From NCBI RefSeq assembly GCF_040807025.1, contig NC_090953.1, forward strand, positions 23,358,997-23,422,996: DNA of 64,000 bases. The letters run 5' to 3'. The notes beneath the pieces are model-generated. The model searched no databases. It saw only the letters and a program-made list of their open reading frames with translations, and was not told the DNA's origin. The stretch comes from Struthio camelus (Eukaryota > Chordata > Aves > Struthioniformes > Struthionidae). Below are positions 10,387-22,950 of the stretch, in pieces (the first letter of the stretch is position 1; every line of letters begins with the position of its first letter). A program made the position numbers and the translations under genes.

Positions 10387-13300
10387 GTAAAAGCAAACTA
10401 TTTGATGCTGTGAGTATAGGAGAGCACAGCTGATATGTCAGCAGGCCAGCTAGCTAAAACCTCCAAAAGTGATTGACCTGACACCTCTATCTTAGTTTTC
10501 ATGGTTGTGTTACCTTTCTAGAGTGCTCATTGGCATCCTAGCTTGTTAGTCCAAATGCCATTGATGGCAGCTGACGCCTGTCAGCGAAGACTGCTTGTAC
10601 TTGGAAACTCGTTTTGTGGGGCTCTCCTGTACTTGGCAGAGCCTCACTTGTTCTGTGATGCCAGTGAGGTTTGGGAGGTAGAACCTATTCTAAACGTCCC
10701 TCAGGTGGTAAAAGCCACCACGTTATGTGGTCAAAGTGAGTTGTAAAGCCCTGAAGAAGTGGTAAACTGACTGGGCAAGTATCTGGAGTGCCTATTTGAA
10801 TGAATGCATGCCCCAGGGGATAGCTTCTCCATAGCTAGGCCCTATTTGTACAGAAGGAGAATAATTGAGGCTCTTCCCCTGCTGGGAGAGCTGAAAGATG
10901 CAAAAGATGTTCAGGGGCTGGTGTCCTTAATCCACCTCTCTGCTCAGTCAGCCAGGCTACCTCCAGAGATTCTGGGTCCTCTTGAATTTACAGCATGTAC
11001 AAATGAACTGATGTCTTCCCCACCTAGTCTAGAGGTATTGCCAAATAAGGTCATCTGCCTGTGATAGGGATGTGTTTTACCCCAGTTCTCCTATTCCCAG
11101 GGAAAATCAGATGAGCTTTTATGCCCGCTCTCTTCCTCGCACAGTGGAGGAAAGAAGCAGAGCAGATAGTGTGTAAGCTTAGTGATAACTCACATCTGAT
11201 GCTAACCTGTCTTTGATCTCTCTCCTTTCAGGATCCCTCAGTAACACAGCTGACAAATGCTAGCCAAGGTGGCTTGGATGAATTCAATCCCTTTTCTGAG
11301 AGCTCCCAGCTGGTACGTGTGGTACATGTTTGCAGTAGTTATCTCAGTGGTGGTTTTAGCAGTCCAGAAGGTCCCTTGGTAGGTGCAGTTTAAAAAAAAA
11401 AGAGGCACTCGCAGCTGATTTCCCCGTGGACAGTTGCTCATTGTGTGCATGGCAAGCTGCAAGCAAGAGACTCCTACACTGGAGCACTAATAAACTCCCG
11501 GCTGGAGTTTTCCAGTCATATGGAACGGTTTCTCTCAAACTCTCACTGATTGTACTGGCTCACAGTAAAGCCGTATGAAGTGTGAAGGAGAAGATCCTTT
11601 GTGGCAGGACACATCAATATTGATTTGGTCTCTGGGTTGGGAGCCGAACTGCTGCTCTGATATTACTGATGGATTGCTACAATAACTCTATTCCTTTTTC
11701 CTGGCTGATGTAATGCACGAGGCGGGAAAAGGAGAGCAGGAAACAGGGATACAACAATAGTTACAGTATAAACAATTGATCAAACCCCTTGTTGCTACTT
11801 CTTTGCTAATACCGGTAATCCTCAGGTGCCCTTTCCCCAAGGCGTTAAGGAACTCGCACGTTTCTGAAAACATAGAACTGCCTCCTGCTAGTTGGTCCCT
11901 GTGCTTCCAGCTTTAGCAGTACTAAAATCTGAACTGTTCTTTGCTGATAGAAACAATATGTAATGCTTTTCCCTTGTCGTTCTTGGTTTGTTTGCATCCA
12001 GACAAACGCAGCACGGACGACGCCTGCGACACAGCCCTCTGCCCCCTCACAACCTGCTGTTCTGCAGACGTCTGTGGAGCCCACTCCGCAGGTATGGCAA
12101 ACCCCTTTGCTGCCTTCCCAAAGAGCTGGGCTGGAGATCATGGATGAGCTCTCGTGTGCTTTCCATAAAGGCATGTGGGAATAAAAGGGAGCAAGGGATT
12201 CTCTGGGGTTGGATGTGGGAAGTGGCAGGTGATCTCCTTGGCTTTCATTTTTATCTACCTTATGAAGTAGATCTCTGTGGGGAATACATAGATGTAATTC
12301 AATTTGCGTCTTTTGCCTGTTCCTCTGGTGGCAGAACTAACTTAGCCTTGTATCCTACTTGTCCTGGCTTCCCTCTACTAACGCTGCCTAAAATGTAACC
12401 TGTTAATGCTTTTAGCATAGCTCCAGTGGCTGGTCAGACATGCTCGGTTCCAGGAGTGTAAATGCAGTCTAGTTATATGTTGCAGCTGCTGCTTAGACAG
12501 GCCAGCAAGTACCTGAGTCCCAGGATCGCCTCATCCAAAGACTGCTCAGAGAAACAGAGGCTGCTAGGAGAAAGCTTCAGTTCTCAGAATAGCAAGCAGG
12601 TAAAAGAGATCCAAGGGAAAGATATGTAGTGTAAAGAGAAGAGGAATAGCTGCCTTTTCTTTCCTTTGAACCTCCTCTCCTCACTGGGAAAAGAATTGCC
12701 TTGGTAAACTCAGGAGTCCTATTCGCTGCCCTGTGTTGTAAGGGGTCACTTGCCCTGTTTCCCTGAGGCCGCAGCCGACATGTGTCTGTTCTAGACTCTA
12801 GTTTCTGTCACCCGCTACTGTTCAGAGGCTGCAGGATTCAGCCAGTGTGTGAACAAACAGGGCAATTCTAGCGTGCCCTCTGTGATCTTACATGCCTTGC
12901 AACTCAGACAGGTGACTCTGAGGGGTGAAGATTTCAAATGAGAAATGAAACTTTTCACACCTGGCCCTCTGAATAGAGGAAACTCTTGACTCTGTGTTTC
13001 CCCACTCCACGTTGTAATCTTAAAACACTTGAGAGCTAAATCAGCAGCTCCAAATTCCTCCATCTAGTGTGGATCCCCAGCAGTATGAGCTGTTCTCCTT
13101 GCTAAGGAAAACAAGGTCCTGTCCTTGCCTCCTTTGGCCTCTGTGCTGGGGGAGAATAATGCTACTAGATATTTGTCAGCTGCACCGAGAGATGATGCAC
13201 CGAGAGATGAAGGGATCTCCTTGGAAGCCACACAGTCTATGGGGGATGGAAGAAGGTAAAGGTGAATCCAAAACCTGAAGGACAAATGCTTTGTCAGAAA

Positions 13301-16300
13301 TGAGGAAAGCTGAAGTTTGGACCAGTGAAAGGGAACAAAGGGATCCAGGATGTTAAGGCTAATCTAGAGGCACCTGCAAGACTTTGACAGGAGCCTACAG
13401 GTGTGATATCCTCTTCCAGGAATTAAGTGCCTTGAAGAGGAAGATGTGGGTGAGGTACTGGAAGGCACTTACAACAGTGAGGCTAACTAGGAGGTAGGAG
13501 ACCCTGCAAGGGAGTATATGCTTCTGCTGAAAGGGAAGGGCATGGAGAATGGGCAGCAGACTAGATAACGTCTTGAGGACTCTTTGAGTCCTATCTTCCT
13601 GTGGGATAAGAAAGGAATGCCTGGAATTCTGCACTGATCTTAATTAAGTCTTGCAGCAGTTGAGGCAGAAAGCCTCAAGACAGATCAGCCACAAGCATTC
13701 AGCTTTCTAATTGTCTTCAGTCTTTGCTGTTGAATTGCCTCTGCCCACATTCCTGTTTGGCATCTAGTATGTTTACTGGTGGCTATCGCCACTGGCTTCA
13801 TTAGGGAAGGACTTATCTCTTTCTCCCCCTGCTTTAGGCTGTGGCTGCAGCAGCACAGGCTGGGCTCCTTCAGCAGCAGGCAGAGTTAGAGAGGAAGGCA
13901 GCTGAGCTGGAGAAGAAGGAAAGGGAATTGCAAAGTAACGCAGCTGACTTTAATCGTAAGTAGTATTTCATGCCCTGTCTGCAATGTGTGATGCCCAGGG
14001 AAGCTTGGGTCGCTTAATTTGTCAGGACAACGGCTGGTAGGAGCGGATTTGATGAAGGCTCAGCCTGTTCAAATGAATGCTGTGTGTGTGTGTGTTTTGT
14101 CCCTGCATGCATCAGCTTTTTACAAGCCATATGTCTTTCCTCTAGCCCATCACACTTGTGGCAACCCTCTTGAGACTGTACCTGTGATCCTGTAACTTAT
14201 TATGCGGCTACCTGTTGCTGGCGTGGGCAGGAAACAAGTTCAGAGTTGAGGTGCTGAAGAGCAGCTCTGCTGGGTCTCTGCGACCTTGAGCATGCTCTCA
14301 GTGTCTGTGCGTTTTGCCAGGTTAGGGAGTTCAATCACGAATTTTGTATCCGTGCCTGATCTGTTGTGTGATGTTGCCATATTAAGGTTTTTCACTGGGA
14401 TGTGGGGTACTCTTGCGCACTTGCCTGTAGAGGGCTCTCTATGCCATCAGTACCTGATGCTTTTTGCCAGACTAGAAGCCTCTTATTTTTTATCATGGAA
14501 AATTGCAAGTGGCTAAAGGTTCTCTGTTCTGTGCCTGCCTTAGGCTGAGCTTGCTTTCGGAACATCCGAGCAAAACCAGGTATCTTCTGGGGCATGGATG
14601 GGAATCCCTGTACTGACCCTCTAGCAAAATTGAATTGATCGCGGTCTGGCTTCAGAGTATGAGGGCAATAGAGCTTTTACCAAACAGTCTCAAGGCTCTC
14701 TTAGCCAGGGCAAAACAGTGTGTTTTTCCTCTACCCTTAGTTTCAAATGATTGAATGACTGAAGCTGAAATTTTCTGTAAATCTCCACCTGAGGCAAAGT
14801 TGGGGAGGAGGGAAAGGGCACCTTCTTACAGATCTGGCAATTAACGACTTCATTGAATTCTGGCATTTCTGAGCCTGAGCATGTGCCTTTGCCATATTGA
14901 TTATAATTTCTTGTAACTTAGCCTCTGCATGAGTTGTTCTGTTCTCCTCCTCTGAGTGTCTGCTCAGAGCGCAGTGAGGCAGTTGATCACCACGTGCAGC
15001 TTTTCCTCAGTTTTTTTCCTTCTTTGAGAGAAGAGGACAAAGAGACCCTACTAAAGCTGCTCTTTTTAGACGTGTATTGCTGCAGAGCTTGAAATGCGCT
15101 CTGGACTTGGTGATGTTTGTGATGGTCGTTTGGCCGTTGCAGGGAAATGCTGCCTCTCACAGAGGAAAACCCTCATAAACTAAGCTGACCTGTCTCACTG
15201 GTTCTAGCAGAGTTAAAACATCCCTCTGTGCTACCAACTCAAATCTAGTTACTTGCCAAGATCTTGGCCTCTTCCAAGGTTTTAATGTCAGTGTATGTGA
15301 ACTGATACTTGTAAATTTTGGCACGCTAATGAATCTTTCAGCGGGAGAAGAGCAAATGAAGAGTTGCTCCTTTCTTCTTTTTGCAGCGAGACAAAACAAT
15401 TGGCCACCTCTTCCCAGGAAGTGTCCAATCAAGCCCTGTTTCTATCAGGATTTCTCTGCAGACATCCCAGCTGACTACCAGCGAATATGCAAGATGCTAT
15501 ATTACTTGTGGATGTGTAAGTAGCAACTTATGACTGCAGCAGAAGTTTTTTCTAAGAAGTTTCTGTATCACATATTGAATTTTTCCCTAAGGTAAATTCT
15601 CTAGGTGTTGTCTGCATCTGCAGGAGTAAAATGATGCTTCTCTTACTTTTTTTTTTTTTTTTTGAATGAAGACAACTGTACAGGACTCTAGTTTAAGTTT
15701 TTACTCTGGGAGTAGCTCATTCATGACAGAACTTTGATTGTCTTTTAAGAGAGACTTTACAATCTGAGACTCTGAAAGACAGCACACAGCAGAGCTTGGA
15801 GGTGCAAAATAGTCTCAACCCCCTGTCAATTTTGATGTGTTGCAAAGATTTAAGACTGGGGTGTAAGTAGCAGGATCCACTTCTCTTTCAAGTGAGGGAA
15901 GGAAATTAGATGTCCCAGAGGGTCCCTAGTATCTGTAGAGCTCCGTGTGTTTGGTGAGAAATTAGGGATGCTTGGGACATTTCTGTGAATTTTCCAATAA
16001 TTTGCTAATATGTTTCTACTTTCTTCCATCCTGAACAGTGCACTCAGTTACCCTGCTCCTAAACCTACTTGCTTGCTTGGCCTGGTTCACAGTCCAGACA
16101 GAGAGAGGAGTAGACTTTGGTCTCTCAATCCTGTGGTTTATTTTATTCACCCCTTGTGCCTTCCTTTGTTGGTACCGGCCAATTTACAAGGCTTTCAGGC
16201 AAGTACTATTTTTTTCTGTAAGGGGGAATATAGCTTTTCTTTTATCTGTTCCTACTGTATATTGCTTGAAGGTGTTTTTTGGTGTGTGTGTGGTTTGTGT

Positions 16301-19300
16301 TTGTTTTTTTTTTTTTAAGCTCAAAACCACTTGTTCCTAAACATTTAAAAGTATCTGATGGAACTTGGTTGTGGTGGTCCTTTTTCATCTTAGTATAGTA
16401 GCCTAGCCAGTCATAGGGTTCTACTTTTTATTCGTTTTAAGAAAACTATTTGGTACGTTAATATGCTGAGCATGCTATATGCATTAAGGAAGTTATGTTC
16501 ACCCCCCTCTTGCACTGGAAAAGTGATGGGGTTGCATTATGCAGTGGACATGTTGCAAGTTGTGTTGCTGCGTGATTTCCTCCTGAAGTCGCCTCCCCTT
16601 AGCAGCTTTCCCCTGGCAGAACTGGTTCACTGAAATTGTTCCCCCTTAGAGAAGGGAATCTGTACAGGGATCATGTCCCTGGGTTTCACTTCTGCTGCCT
16701 TCTCTCCTGCAGGTCTGACAGCTCCTTCAGCTTCTTCATCTTCTTTTTCATCTTCTTCTGCCAAATAGCAATCTACATCATCCAGGCAGTTGGCATTCCT
16801 GGCTGGGGAGACAGGTAAGCTTGGCTTAACAGGACAGTATGTCACGGCCCTGCACTGATGCTTTATCTCAACAGGGCTATGATTGTCAGAAGCTTTGGGG
16901 TCCTTTGCTCCTCTGTTTCTGAAAGGTATCTGTTCTTTCTTCCATGTTTTCTCTCTCACGTGGTACATAGCTTTGGCAGATTTCAGCTGAGGTGCCTCTC
17001 TTCTCCGCTCTTCCTGTCCTAGTTCAAGCAAAGGCATGTACCTTCTCTACTACCATTGCTTGCCAGAACAGAAAGGAGTATGTGGGCTCTCCCTCTCCTC
17101 CTCTGTTGCCTGTCCCCTCCCTTAATATTTTCTCAGTAGTTCTTTTTCTAAGTGTTTCTTATCCCTTTTTTTGATGCTGAGTCTTCAGTGTTGACTGTCT
17201 GCCTTGTCTTAAAATGGAGCCTTCTCTGATGGAGGTTGTGCGTGCAGCGTGGAGGTGAGGAATCTGTGACCCAGAGACTGGATACAGCGTAACTCCGTGC
17301 TGCTGCCAGCAGCCTGATCGTGTCCCCACGCTCTTCCTGATTTTCTTTAATGTGTTGCCAGTGGGTTGTGTTTTGAAAAGTCTCTTTAGCAAGGGCTGTG
17401 CAAAGAGGGGTTTCCCCTCACCCTTGCTTGTGTAGAACGGTAAGTGCAGGCTTCTGGAGGTGGGTCCAACAGGCCTCCTGGCAGCAGTTCCCCAACACAA
17501 TGGAAGCTCTAGGTTTCTTTTCACCTTGCTGCGTTGGCTGTGGATCAAATTCCCAAGTTACTGGAGTGCTAGTGAGGAGCAGTGGAAAAAGTTAACAGCT
17601 AGTGGTTTGTTCCTGAGGGGAACCTGCAGGTGATGAGTGCAATGAAACTGCTGTCTATTTTTGCCCACTGCCTGCAGAAGGGCTCATGGACAAAGCTGTC
17701 CTCATGCTTGCGCCCTCCCTTCCCAGCTGGCTGGTGCTGCCTTAGTCAGGGGGGACTGGGAGGGGACACTCCATTTTTAGCCTGGCTTTGGAGAGCGTGC
17801 GTTGAGCTTTCTCCTGCGCCTTCTCAAGCCAGACAGCGTATGTATTTTTGGCTGTAGTGCATAGTGTGCATTGCCGCTTCCTTTTAATGAGCAAGAAGTT
17901 GCGCAGCAAATGAAGTGAGCCAAACTGTCCTGTTTGATCCCGTCTCTCCTGGCAGAACGTAGCTTGCTCAATTTAGCAATTGGAGAGAGTCTGTTCTCCA
18001 GAATTGCAAGAGGGTGTTTTGAGTGAGGCATCTTGGCATTCTCGCCCCCAGCCAAGTGCCGATGACTCCCAGAATCCTCCCTTCCTTTGCACTTCAACAG
18101 CTGCCAATTCCGAAGGAGCTTTTTCTGTAGCTCTTAACTTTATTCCTTCCTTCCTCTTCCTCTGCCTCCCAACACTTACATCCTTGGCCGTGCAGAACTG
18201 TCATGATCACACATAGAACTAGGCTTTAGCTCTACCAGCCTCTCTTCCAATTCTCAAATGTACCAGCCTGTCTTTACAATACTTAGCTAAATTTTGGGAA
18301 GGTGTTTTGTCTGTTTAGGTGACTTAATTTGTGATGGCGCCAATCCTACGGATTGTTGCCAAGGTGGGATGATCTGGGGGCCGAGCTGTAACGCTGGTGG
18401 AGTGAGCACGATGCTTTGGTATAGGGATGGATTGCTTCTAAAAACGACGGTGGAAATCCTGTCCCAGAAACAAGTGCCTGACTGAGCTCTGGGTCCCTGT
18501 TTCCACAGCCGTTATGTTTGATTTTTCGCACTTCCCTGTAACCCTGACCTAAAGGTTCTTGCACGACTGTCAGTGGTGCTTCTCCCTCTACTTCATCTTC
18601 CTCGTGCGAATGCTTTCTGTGTGCCTTGAACTTGCTTTTGAAGTGTACTCTTAGTTAAGAGATGGAAGCGGGCGTAGAACCCTATGGCTCTTCTGAAAGT
18701 TACTCCAGTATTTGGCATGCTGGAAGGGGCTTCCTAATGCATGAATGTGAAGACAGGGAGGCTTCTTTCTCATGGCCTGACTGTCCAGTGAAGCATGCCC
18801 CTCTGTGGTCACGTTGAATGACCCCAGTGAATCTAATGCTTGTCCTGAGTCCTGTCTCTCCGTGTGCACAGTCCTCTGAGCCGTGCCATGCTCACGTCGC
18901 TCTCCCTCTGTTACAGTGGATGGATTGCAGCTCTGTCCCAGCTGCATGGAAACCTGGCTGTGGCTGTTATCATGATGGTGGTGGCAGGATTCTTCACGCT
19001 GTGCGCAGTTCTCTCGCTCTTCCTCCTGAAGCAGGTGAGTTGCTCAGAGGCAAGACAAGAGCAAGGTCTCAGTTGAGTCACAAATCCTCAGGTTGGGCTG
19101 TTCTTAGGGTAGGGGTATAGCATCCTCTCATCTGCTCTTCTGGCCAGGGACTAGGGACCTTGTTTTTGAAGGTACAGGGTGGTAGGCTACGTAATTACTG
19201 TCAGGCCAAAAGCTTTTAATGAAAATATTTTCACTTGTGCTTCTTGCATCGATGCCAAGTCTTCTGCACGCTAAGGGAAGTCACAGGTGAGAAAATAGCC

Positions 19301-20339
19301 TCTGCGGGGAGAGTAAGAGGAACATACAGCTATCCTTCAGTAAGGCTTGCCATTAACCATGCATATAAAGGGCCTCGAATGCACATTAGAATAAAGAAGG
19401 GGATAGTAAGGGGGGTTGGGTTGGCTGCCGTCACTTAAATTAACAGTCAGAAGACGGTCAGCAAGGTCCCAGGTGTCACTCTCGTCAAACACAGATTCAA
19501 CATGAAGTTTCTTGCACCTCCTTTTGGAGCTTATGGCTCTGTCCAGACTCGCTGAGTGCGCTGGCTGAGCAGAGAAGGCAGTTCCTTTGCTCTGGTATTC
19601 CAGGTTCTAAAATCACTGCTGCTGCAACGTTGTGTGGCTGTTCAAAGCATGATGGGATATGAATCAGGGCCTTCCCTCTGGTTCCCAAATGGAAGCCACC
19701 CTTCTTTCTGGCCAGCCACACGAGGCTTGCGTTTCTGCATTCAACGGCAGAAATCTAGATAGCATTGAGGGAGGCAAGGACAGACTGAACTGATCCTGTT
19801 TCTATTGCTTCTTCCTCCTTCTCTTCTAAAGTGCAGTGAAGAAGATACCTGTAACTACAGGGACCAGGTACCTTCAGATTCTGCCCCTGCAAAATGCAGG
19901 GACAGAGCGTCTGTGTGTCACAGTAGGGGATAGGAGGTTTTGATCTGGCATCTCCTATTGAGCTGGGATTTCCGCATTTTACAATGAATGAGGGTCTCCT
20001 AAAATTTGCAGCATCATGTGCTGGGTGAGGTGGAGCCAACAGCTGGTCCAGCACATCCTTTCTAGCTGCCAAGGAGGCCGGCTAGTGGTGGGGCCGAGGA
20101 GAGAGCAAATTGGCGAGAGGTACGTGCAGTGGCAAGGTCGCTGGGCTTCCGTTAGCACCTGGGGGCTGATTCTCTGCTTTTCTGTTTGCCAGGTGCATTC
20201 TCTGTATCGGCGCACAGGAGCCAGTTTCCAAAGGGCCCAGGAAGAGTTTTCCCAAGGCATCCTCACCAACAGGGGCTTCCAGAACGCAGCAGCTGGGGCG
20301 GCCTCCTCTGCTGCACAGAGCGCTTTCCGGGGAAACTAG
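3737..20339 (+). CDS. SCAMP2: Secretory carrier-associated membrane protein 2
   Basis: Tetraspanning membrane protein of post-Golgi and recycling vesicles, involved in exocytosis and endocytosis. Exons: 3737-3793, 11232-11312, 12002-12091, 13838-13955, 15387-15515, 16039-16198, 16713-16814, 18917-19034 and 20193-20339. They join without a frame break into 333 aa plus TAG (human 329). Three NPF motifs, which bind EH-domain proteins, lie at residues 7-9, 16-18 and 38-40. Exon 4 encodes an Ala/Glu/Lys-rich coiled coil (about 77-115). Four hydrophobic segments follow in exons 6-8, with the conserved cytoplasmic E-peptide [11 protein letters not shown] at 202-212. The tail carries YRRTGASF. The start is set by the MSGFDTNPF beginning and a GCGGCG leader. 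Intron 6 uses a GC donor; all others use GT. The NPF-bearing N terminus and neighbours support SCAMP2 over SCAMP1 or SCAMP3. Confidence 0.97.
9446..10060 (+). repeat. Perfect (CTTTT)n microsatellite, 123 copies
   Basis: 615 bp of CTTTT with no visible interruption, preceded by an impure TCTC/TTTC run (about 9433-9445) and ending at CTACCC. It is a homopurine-homopyrimidine mirror repeat; the SCAMP2 transcript carries the pyrimidine strand. Long reading frames on both strands here (Lys/Glu/Arg-rich or Phe/Leu/Ser-rich) are products of the repeat and are not genes. Confidence 0.99.
10330..10386. repeat. GT/TA compound microsatellite
   Basis: A run of GT dinucleotides passes into alternating TA with CATA interruptions. 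Ordinary simple sequence in SCAMP2 intron 1. Confidence 0.9.
11313..20192 (+). other. SCAMP2 introns 2-8
   Basis: Introns 11313-12001, 12092-13837, 13956-15386, 15516-16038, 16199-16712, 16815-18916 and 19035-20192. Each has a polypyrimidine tract and AG acceptor. No nested gene, RNA gene or mobile element was recognised. Short oligo-T runs occur near 15650 and 16310. Confidence 0.8.
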
Positions 20340-22098
20340 CCCTTCGTGTGGGGGTCTCCACCTTGCTTCCTCTTGCATCGTGACCCCAACCTTCCTTTTC
20401 TAAAGATGCACTTTCTGTGGGTACCACATTAGCTCTGTGATGCCGACTCCAGATGAGAAGAGGTCTTTTTTTTTTTTTTTTTTTAAAAAAAAAGCTTCAG
20501 CTGGCCTACATTTATGATGGTTAGTTTTTCCTTTCTTGTTTTAGGGTATGGGGAGATAGAGGAGATACTCTCTAAAGCAAATATATTTCTCCTTATCCAG
20601 GACACGTTGAGTGTTTGTCTCACTTCCTCTCCTTGCCCTGTTTGCAGCAGAAAGGTGAAAGGAAGCGGATTTTTGATTTTACTTAGTTTTCTCTTCTAAT
20701 GACCTTTGCTAAGAAGAATTTGATTATCTGCTGTTTTGGGGGTTTTGTAACTTGCATGTAGTTTACATTGTTAATTTTAAGAGCAGGAACTGCAGTTTCA
20801 GTTTATTGCACTTACGTGATGCTGCATTTTTGACCTCTTAACTGCCCGGCTTCTTGAGAGTCTGGGTAACATGGCACAAAGGAGAACATGGGAGCAAGCG
20901 GGGTTAGAGAGGAGGGGGAACTTCTTTCTCATTGTTCCCGTGTTGTCGATCTCCTGTCTGCTTCCACAAGGACCCCACAGATGATGGTCTTCTGGAGTCC
21001 TGTGGCCTTCCCCGGCGCTCGTTGCCCCCAGGCGTGCAGAGAGAGTGGATCTGTGGGAGTTCAGTGTTCACCACAGCCTTACACCTGGGGAGGGAGGGAG
21101 GGAGGGAAATGGGATTTCCTTTCCTGACCAGCTCTGCTGTTTTGGAGCAGCAGTGCTGAAGAAGCCAGCAGCTTTGGGGGAAACCTGCAGGACCACATGT
21201 GCCCATCTCACTTAAAAAGCAGAGGAGTCCTTAGGGGGAGAAAGAAGTCATGGGAAGCAAGCAGAGCCAGCCAAGCTAGTTTGGACAGAAGGTGCTATAG
21301 ACCTTATCCAGTCTGCTCAGATCTTTTCCCCCAGCTCAGAACACTATTTGATGCGTGTAACATTCGTCTCTGCTTCCCTCTCCAATGAGAGCTTGTGATC
21401 CTAAAGCGTGAATGAATTTTTCCCCAGGGATAACTCCTCCCTGCGCTCCTCCTCCCCCATCTTTAGCTGGGAAAGAACGGTTTGACGTGTGTTTTACTTG
21501 CAAAGCTGTCTGTGCTAAGCCTATGGCACATGCTGTGGGCACGTGTTCCAGCGTGTCTGGCGTCAGGCATGTCCTCTGGAGGTGCTCTCCTATCTCTCGA
21601 GATGCACATGGTCTACATCAAAACAGACATTGCAAGAGATGGGTTGGGGGTGCAGGGGTTCGTGTGCCCTCCTTGGCAAGGGATGATGTGGACAGAGCTT
21701 CCTCCTGAGCAGTTCATATCTGGCTTTCCAGAGGCTATTTTGATACCAAGCTGGAGGGAGTTTGTTGGCATGCCGGTTTTGCGGGTGGCTTTCTTCTGGT
21801 TTTACTTACAGATTTGACTTCTGTGGTGCGGCTTTCTGTCTTTTTTTCCCTCCACTGCTTTTCATCCCTTCTCCCCCTCCTGTTGGAGGAGGGATGTTGA
21901 ATTTTATGCTCCTCTTCTCGTTGGGGAAAGTATGTATATATGTGAGGGGGTGGGAGGGAAGGGCTGACTTCCTTCTAACCCAGGCAGCCTCTCCTTGCAA
22001 GGAAAAAGTACAAATGCTTGCACACATCAAAGAAACCCGCATCTCTGGGAAGTGATGCGTGCAGTCCCCAAACAGAGGGCGATTGCACATGACGTGGC

Positions 22099-22104
22099 AA
22101 TAAA
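22099..22104 (+). terminator. Poly(A) signal AATAAA, possible proximal SCAMP2 end
   Basis: Canonical hexamer in a locally AT-richer stretch of the SCAMP2 3' region, 1.76 kb after the stop codon. It could give a shorter mRNA than the distal signal at 22765. Confidence 0.45.
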
Positions 22105-22764
22105 TTCCAATTTGGACCTGCGACAGGGGCCTTCCTCTCCCAAACTCTTCACTGAGAGCAGATTGTCCGGAAGCTGCTGGCTTTGCTGCTTCAGCCTAGC
22201 AGTCCGTGGTCATGAGATGAGGGAAGGCAGCGATGGAGAGGAAAGCAGGGGAACGGTGCTCCCTCCGCCTCTGCTCCTGGGTTGCAGGGCAGGTCCGGCA
22301 AGCGGCTGGCTTGCGGGCCAGGGGGGTTTTCTATGAAATTGGTACTCTAGCCCCCCCCCCCCCCCCGACATCCTTCCTGATGAAGGCGGGTGCCCCAGGG
22401 GGTTCGGTAGGGGCTCGGTGGCTCTTCCCTGAGTGCTTGACACCTTGCAGGCGTTGATGTGCTGGGGAAGAGGGAGAGGCAGGCTGGGGGGGAGCAGCCC
22501 CGCTCCCCCCCCCCCCCCCCCCCCCCCCCCGCCGGCCGGGGCCAGGGCGGCGCGGGCAGGGGCTGCTGCCGGCTCCGCGCTGCCGCTGCCTTGGGTTGGG
22601 GGGCGTCCCCCCCCCCCCCCCCCCCGCGGAACGGGTGGCGATAGAAGCCCTGAGACTTTTAAAACCCCCTTTCCTCGTGTACTCCCCCCTCTGCCCCCGC
22701 CCTTCGCGTCTTTTTCGTGGGGGGGGGGGAAAATGTATATGTCAAGTTAAACTTTTGTGCTTAA

Positions 22765-22770
22765 AATAAA
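22765..22770 (+). terminator. Poly(A) signal AATAAA, probable distal SCAMP2 end
   Basis: Canonical hexamer in an AT-rich pocket (TTAAAATAAAATAA) sitting between poly-C tracts and the ULK3 GC boxes. It lies 181 bp upstream of the ULK3 start codon and is the last plus-strand signal before it. Confidence 0.6.
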
Positions 22771-22790
22771 ATAACCCTCTGTAACCTGCT

Positions 22791-22950
22791 TGGGCATCCG
22801 TGCTGGGGAGGGGGCGGGGCCGCCGAGGGGGCGGGGCCGCCGAGGGGGCGGGGCCCCGGCCTGGCTCGGCAGGAGGCCGGAAGCGGCGCCGCGCCGGGAG
22901 GGGGGCGGCGGCGGCGGCGGCGGCGGGGCCGGGGGGGCACCGGGGGCGGC
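22791..22950 (+). promoter_or_regulatory. ULK3 promoter/5' UTR with three tandem GC boxes
   Basis: A 17-bp unit containing GGGGCGGGGC is repeated three times head to tail (22810-22860), giving evenly spaced SP/KLF-type GC boxes. An ETS-like CCGGAAG follows at 22877-22883. CpG-rich, TATA-less and immediately upstream of the ULK3 ATG. The start site is not determined, so the promoter/UTR boundary is unknown. Confidence 0.65.

Larger units (their letters stand above)
3794..11231 (+). other. SCAMP2 intron 1 (7.4 kb)
   Basis: Long first intron between the 57-nt coding part of exon 1 and exon 2. The first ~400 bp are CpG-rich continuation of the promoter island; the rest is AT-richer, unlike the remainder of the window. 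It carries the CTTTT microsatellite (9446-10060) and a GT/TA repeat near 10330-10386. No coding exon or recognisable transposon was found in it. Confidence 0.85.
20340..22790 (+). other. SCAMP2 3' untranslated region (inferred)
   Basis: About 2.4 kb after the SCAMP2 stop with no splice or coding evidence. It contains a T19-A10 run at 20466-20494, an AATAAA at 22099-22104 and poly-C tracts near 22352, 22508 and 22609. It ends with an AATAAA at 22765-22770. The extent is an inference from the last poly(A) signal before ULK3; a shorter form ending near 22120 is equally possible. Confidence 0.6.

Noticed and set aside
4021-11231. Retrotransposon (CR1-type LINE) in SCAMP2 intron 1
   Set aside because: No reverse-transcriptase frame and no CR1-like 3' octamer repeats were seen; AT-rich unique intron is the simpler reading.
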